Of a stretch of 64,000 nucleotides of DNA, positions 59,600 to 64,000 are shown one piece after another. The notes under the pieces are model-generated. The model worked only from the letters and a program-made list of their open reading frames with translations. It was not told where the DNA came from and did no database searches. This DNA is from Stomoxys calcitrans. Its lineage: Eukaryota > Arthropoda > Insecta > Diptera > Muscidae. The stretch covers positions 185,240,571-185,304,570 of the forward strand of contig NC_081552.1 in assembly GCF_963082655.1 (NCBI RefSeq), given 5' to 3'. Position 1 is the first letter of the stretch. The number at the start of each line of letters is the position of its first letter. Made by a program: the position numbers and the translations under genes.

Positions 59600-60000
59600 G
59601 TGAGGGCAAATCACCTTAAGGATTTTTGAATTTTGTTTTATTTTTTTGTATGGAGTTGTTGACATGATTTCGGAAAGAAACGTCGAAGTTTCGGGATAAA
59701 TCGGAACGAGTTCGTTCCGGTTTTGGAACGTAATCTGAAAAACAAACCTTGAGAAATTTGGAAAGGGAAATTTTTTCCCGAAACTTCGTAAGGAATTCTG
59801 AACGATTTCGGAAGTAATTTCTTATAGAAATCGGATGTTCCTTTCGAAACCTTGTAAATAATTCTGAACAATTTCGGAAGTATTTTTGTATTGAAATCGT
59901 ACAGAGATCAATCAACAAACTGAACTGATTTCTTTCATTGACACACATAATGGTAAACAAAAAAAGATATTCAACCGTTAAGCAGAGAAAAATATCCGCA
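59600..60000. repeat. 'ttccgaa/ttcggaa' repetitive DNA
   Basis: Recurrent 'gaacgatttcggaagtaatt' and 'ttcggaa' dyads. Related sequence flanks the mini-me element at 60550-60640 and 62090-62470 ('gaactgtcggaa.aaaaattc'). Confidence 0.6.
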
Positions 60001-60079
60001 TCTCGGAATGGGTACTACCTATTACGTAAAAATTTTCAAGTCTTTCAGAAATAGGCTCAAAATGGACTCCAAAGATCCA

Positions 60080-60470
60080 ACAGCTGCGTTGTGAATATCG
60101 GACCGTAGCATGTAGTCCGCCTTTCCTTTAGGTCTGGGAGCCTTGGCATCTGTAGTCGAGAGTAAGTCTTCAAGCACCGGCGTTACTACAGAAGAAGGCC
60201 GACTATCTGGCTTTTCATCTGGTAACTATTTTCACAGCATGTCTAGGACTTGCATATACTCCGAAAGTCTGGTTGGAGGCACGCCACAGGGGGCATTTTA
60301 TCGCCACTCCTATGGATGACCACCGTTAATAACCTATTACGAATGTAAACTAGGGAGGGATTTGAACTGTCTACTACGAAGACGATGTTATAATACTTCT
60401 AAAGGATAAGGATCAGAACCAGTTAGCTGCTAGTTAATATCCGCACCCTTTTTCACCCTAACCTAATGAA
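60080..60470 (+). pseudogene. LINE RT fragment
   Basis: 'ggaggcacgccacagggggc' encodes GGTPQGA, the RT motif 4 region, followed by a PLL...NLL-like block and, at about 60375-60395, a degraded YADD area. Short and frameshifted. A 'caccctaacctaatg' 3'-like end is at 60455. Confidence 0.7.
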
Positions 60471-60647
60471 GACACAACAACAAAATCTGTATTTTCTTCT
60501 TTCCCCTCTCTGAAACTAATTTTTTTTGAGCACTAAATTCAACCCTTATTTTCTCAAAAATATACAACAACAAAATCAACGTCAAAGACTTCGTTCAGAA
60601 TTCTTTCCGAAGTGTCGGAAGAAAAATTAAAAAAAAAAAAAAAAAAA

Positions 60648-62088
60648 GTAAAAGCGTGCTAAGTTCGGCCGGGCCGAATCTTACATACCCTCCACCATGG
60701 ATCGCATTTGCCGAGTTCTTCCCCGGCATCTCTTCTTAGGAAAAAAGGATATAAGAAAAGATTTCCTCTGCTATGTTTATATTATGGAGACCTGTGTAAG
60801 AGACCTGTGTAAAATGTTGGAGACCTGTGTAAAATGTCAGCCAATTCGAATAAGAATTGCGACCTCCAGAAGTAAAATAGAAAGATCGATTTATATGGGA
60901 GCTGAATCGGGCTATAGACCGATTAAGATAATAATAAACACGTATGTTGATGGTCATGAGAGAATCCGTAGTACATAATTTCAGGCAAATCGGATAATAA
61001 TTGCGACCTCTAAAGGCTCAAGAAGTCAAGATCCCAGATCGGTTTACATGGCAGCTATATCAGGTTATGAACCGATTTGAACCATATTTGGCACAGTTGT
61101 TGGATATCATAACAAAACACGTCGTGCAAATTTTCATTCCAATCGGATAAGAATTGCGCACTCTAGAGGCTTAAGAAGTCAAGACCCAAGATCGGTTTAT
61201 ATGGCAGCTATATAAGGTTATGAACCGATTTGAACCATACTTAGCACAGTTGTTGGATATAATAACAAAACACGTCGTGCAAAATTTCATTTCAATCGGA
61301 TAAGAATTGCGCACTCTAGAGGCTCAAGAAGTCAAGACCCAAGATCGGTTTATATGGCAGCTATATCAGGTTATGAACTGATTTATACTATACTTAACAC
61401 AGTTGTTGGACATCATAACAAAACACATCGTGCATAATTTCATTCCAATCGGATAAGAATTGCGCACTCTAGAGGCTCAAGAAGTCAAGACCCAAGATCG
61501 GTTTATATGGCAGCTATATCAGGTTATTGACCGATTTGAACCATACTTGGCAAAGTTGTTGGATATCATAACAAAACACGTCGTAAAATGTCAGCCAATT
61601 CGAATAAGAATTGCGACCTCCAGAAGTAAAATAGAAAGATCGATTTATATGGGAGCTGTATCGGGCTATAGACCGATTAAGATCATAATAAACACGTATG
61701 TTGATGGTCATGAGAGAATCCGTAGTACATAATTTCATCCCAATCGGATAAGAATTGCGCACTCTAGAGGCTCAAGAAGTCAAGACCCCAGATCGGTTTA
61801 TATGGCAGCTATATCAAACCATGGACCGATATGGCCCATTTACAATACCAACCGACCTACACTAATAAGAAGTATTTGTGCAAAATTTTAAGCGGCCAGC
61901 TTTACTCCTTCGGAAGTTAGCGTGCTTTCGACAGACAGACGGACGGACATGGCTAGATCGACATAAAATTTCACGACGATCAAGAATATATATACTTTAT
62001 GGGGTCTCGGACGAATATTTCGAGTAGTTACAATCAGAATGACGAAATTAGTATACCCCCCCATCTTATGGTGGAGGGTATAAAAACA
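60648..62088 (+). mobile_element. Mini-me-like element, structurally complete copy
   Basis: Head 'agtaaaagcgtgctaagttc' plus 'ggccgggccgaatc'. Subterminal inverted repeats: TACCCTCCACCAT (60686-60698) and ATGGTGGAGGGTA (62068-62080). The interior has five ~165-bp modules ('caagaagtcaagacccaaga', 'tcggtttatatggcagctat', 'aggttatgaaccgatttgaa'). The GTCY-type 'gacagacagacggacggaca' lies near 61930. It interrupts 'cggaa' repeat DNA. No ORF. Confidence 0.9.
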
Positions 62089-62559
62089 TTCCACAAGACA
62101 TTCAGACATCGTTTCGAATTCCTTGAGAACTGTCGGAATAAAAATTTCTTCAGATAAACAGTCCACAAATCATTCCGAACTGTGGGAAGAAAAATTCAAA
62201 AAACCCATATGAAAAGAATGTCGGAAATCGTTCAGAAATGTCGGAACAAAAATTCCTTCAGACAAACAGTCTAGAAATTGTTCAGAATTCCTTCCGAATT
62301 GTCGGAAAAAAAATTCAAAAAACCCCATAAGAAAAGGCGGCCAAGAATTCTTTCAGAACTGTCGGAACAAACAACTCAGAATGTCAAACAGAATTCGGAA
62401 CGAATTCGTTAAGATCTTGTCGGAAGACTTCAGAATTTGTTCAGATTTGTTTGACATCAGACATTTGATTTGCTCGAATAACATTTATAAATTGTAAAGG
62501 ATGTTGTTAAGATGTGCTGTTACATTTTTAATTAATTTATTTTTTTAGTTTATTATTTT

Positions 62560-63295
62560 TTATACCCACCACCGAAGGATGGGGGTATATTCATTTTGTC
62601 ATTCCGTTTGCAACACATCGAAATATCCATTTCCGACCCTATAAAGTATATATATTTTTGATCAGCGTAAAAATCTAAGACGATCTAGACATGTCCGTCC
62701 GTCTGTCTGTTGAAATCACACTACAGTCTTTAAAAAAAGAGATATTGAGCTGAAATTTTGGACAGATTCTTTTTTTGTCCATAAGCAGGTTAAGTTCGAA
62801 GATGGGCTATATCGGACTATATCTTGATATAGCCCCCATATAGACCGATCCGCCGATTTAGGGTCTAAGGCCCATAAAAGCCACATTTATTATCCGATTT
62901 TGCTGAAATTTGGGACAGTGAGTTGTCTTAGGCCCTTCGACATCCTTCGTCGATTTGGCTCAGATCGGTCCAGATTTGGATATAGCTGCCATATAGACCG
63001 ATCCTCCGATTTAGGGTCTAAGGCCCATAAAAGCCACATTTATTATCCGATTTTGCTGAAATTTGGGACAGTGAGTTGTCTTAGGCCCTTCGACTTCCTT
63101 CGTTAAATTGGCCCAGATCGGTTCAGATTTGGATATAGCTCCCATATAGACCGATCCTCCGGTTAAGGGTCTTAGGCCCACAAAAGCCACATTTATTATC
63201 CGATTTTGATGAAATTCGGGACAGTGAATTGTGTAAGGCCCATCGACATCCTTCGTTAATTTGGCTCAGATCGGTCCAGATTTGGATTTCTTTTT
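62560..63295 (-). repeat. Mini-me-like element, 3'-truncated, inverted
   Basis: Starts 'tttttatacccaccaccgaa', has GTCCGTCCGTCTGTCTGTTG at 62694 and TATATATA at 62650, then three ~150-bp modules ('ggcccataaaagccacattt', 'gggacagtgagttgtcttag'). Lost after 63295. Confidence 0.88.
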
Positions 63296-63312
63296 TCTTC
63301 AGCAATTATTAT

Positions 63313-63362
63313 GTTGGAAGTTTGCTCCTTAATGGAATGAATGTTCGTGGGCAAATTTTAAT
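63313..63362 (+). repeat. SINE 3' fragment
   Basis: 'ggaagtttgctccttaatgg' and 'aatgttcgtgggcaaatttt' match the tail of the SINE at 57556. Confidence 0.65.
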
Positions 63363-63383
63363 TTGATTTCAACAGCATACGAG

Positions 63384-63549
63384 AATGCCGTTCTGCCGTA
63401 TTCGAAATCATGCAAATGTGTGCTGTTCATATAGAGATTTCTACGAAGCTACCATCACCATCGGTAAATGCCGTTCTGCCGTATTCGAAATCATGCAAAT
63501 GTGTGCTGTTCATATAGAGATTTCTACGAAGCTACCATCACCATCGGTA
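63384..63549. repeat. 83-bp direct duplication with octamer motif
   Basis: 'aatgccgttctgccgtattc' through 'ccatcaccatcggta' occurs twice head to tail with no difference seen. Each copy has ATGCAAAT, an octamer-type POU site (significance unproven). Confidence 0.93.
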
Positions 63550-64000
63550 AAATCCGACAAATAGATTCAAATTTCTCATCTACCCAATTAAAGTAAAATA
63601 GGCATATTGTTTATTGATTTCTTGCATTAAGTGATTTTATAATATCTTTTCAGATTGAAATTATAGGTTTCGTCATTAGAGTACTTCGTCAAATAGATTT
63701 ACATGCCCATCCTGCCGACTAATAGTAGGTGCAATGGTGGAGTGCAAGTATGCAATTATATTTGAAATGTCCGTAATCCATCTATGGAATCGACTGCTGA
63801 CATGAGTAGCTCCGGTGAAATCGCAATATTGACAGCAAGCCAGTACAATAATTAGGAGCAAACCAACCTATGTTAGAGGATGTTTTACCCAATTTTATTA
63901 CTACGCCACTGCCTTCTACACCAAACAAAATGATATCTCATATCAGACTTTGTTAAATCGCCTTTGAACACACTTTATTTTTGTGTTTTAATTTTTTTGT
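63550..64000. other. Unassigned DNA at right edge
   Basis: AT-rich, no recognised gene or repeat. A 61-codon minus-strand frame at 63676-63861 has no recognisable domain. Confidence 0.5.

Noticed and set aside
59616..59960. Overlapping minus-strand Arg/Phe-rich frames
   Set aside because: Lie in 'ttcggaa' repetitive DNA; no domain, and two frames are equally open.

Overview
This is nuclear DNA from a higher dipteran, most likely a calyptrate or muscid-type fly (Stomoxys, Musca or Haematobia relatives). The species call is inference. It rests on AT-rich introns, a fly-type myosin phosphatase targeting gene, many copies of a dipteran 'mini-me'-like repeat with GTCY tracts, and jockey-, RTE- and mariner-type relics.

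The only host gene I can support is on the minus strand: Mbs (MYPT), the regulatory and targeting subunit of myosin light-chain phosphatase. I reconstruct 15 internal coding exons between 53166 and 5923. All have plausible splice sites, and the reading phase is consistent at all 14 junctions, giving 4002 nt or exactly 1334 codons. They encode the later ankyrin repeats, a long low-complexity Ser/Thr/Asn/Gln-rich middle, and both inhibitory Rho-kinase motifs (RRSTQGVTL and KRRSTGV). The N-terminal exons (RVxF/PP1-binding motif and first ankyrin repeat) and the C-terminal coiled-coil exons were not found. They probably lie outside the window, to the right and left respectively.

Layout, left to right. 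1-5.6 kb: jockey-type LINE relics in both orientations and short interspersed repeats. 5.9-6.7 kb: three Mbs exons. 7.7-13.6 kb: a 31-32 bp minisatellite plus an RTE endonuclease relic, carried in two nearly identical tandem copies of about 2.65 kb. 13.6-17.6 kb: LINE relics. 17.65-18.5 kb: a deleted mariner. 19.9-21.1 kb: the largest Mbs exon. 22-26 kb: transposase relic and mini-me modules. 27.4-31.3 kb: three exons around mini-me elements, a hAT MITE, a SINE and a 41-bp minisatellite. 31.6-36.3 kb: mini-me modules, jockey relics and a perfect 24-bp-arm hairpin. 37-39.6 kb: a 19-bp satellite beside an exon. 39.7-46.1 kb: exons, and the 41-bp minisatellite again, split by a LINE. 46.9-49.95 kb: two jockey relics. 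50.4-53.2 kb: six exons. 53.2-64 kb: repeat-filled upstream intron with a full-length tRNA-derived SINE and a foldback MITE.

The window is therefore one cytoskeletal-signalling gene whose introns have been expanded by nested mobile elements and by several independent dyad-containing tandem arrays. Clear retroposition marks (target-site duplications) are visible on two SINE copies and on a separate ~112-bp short retroposon.
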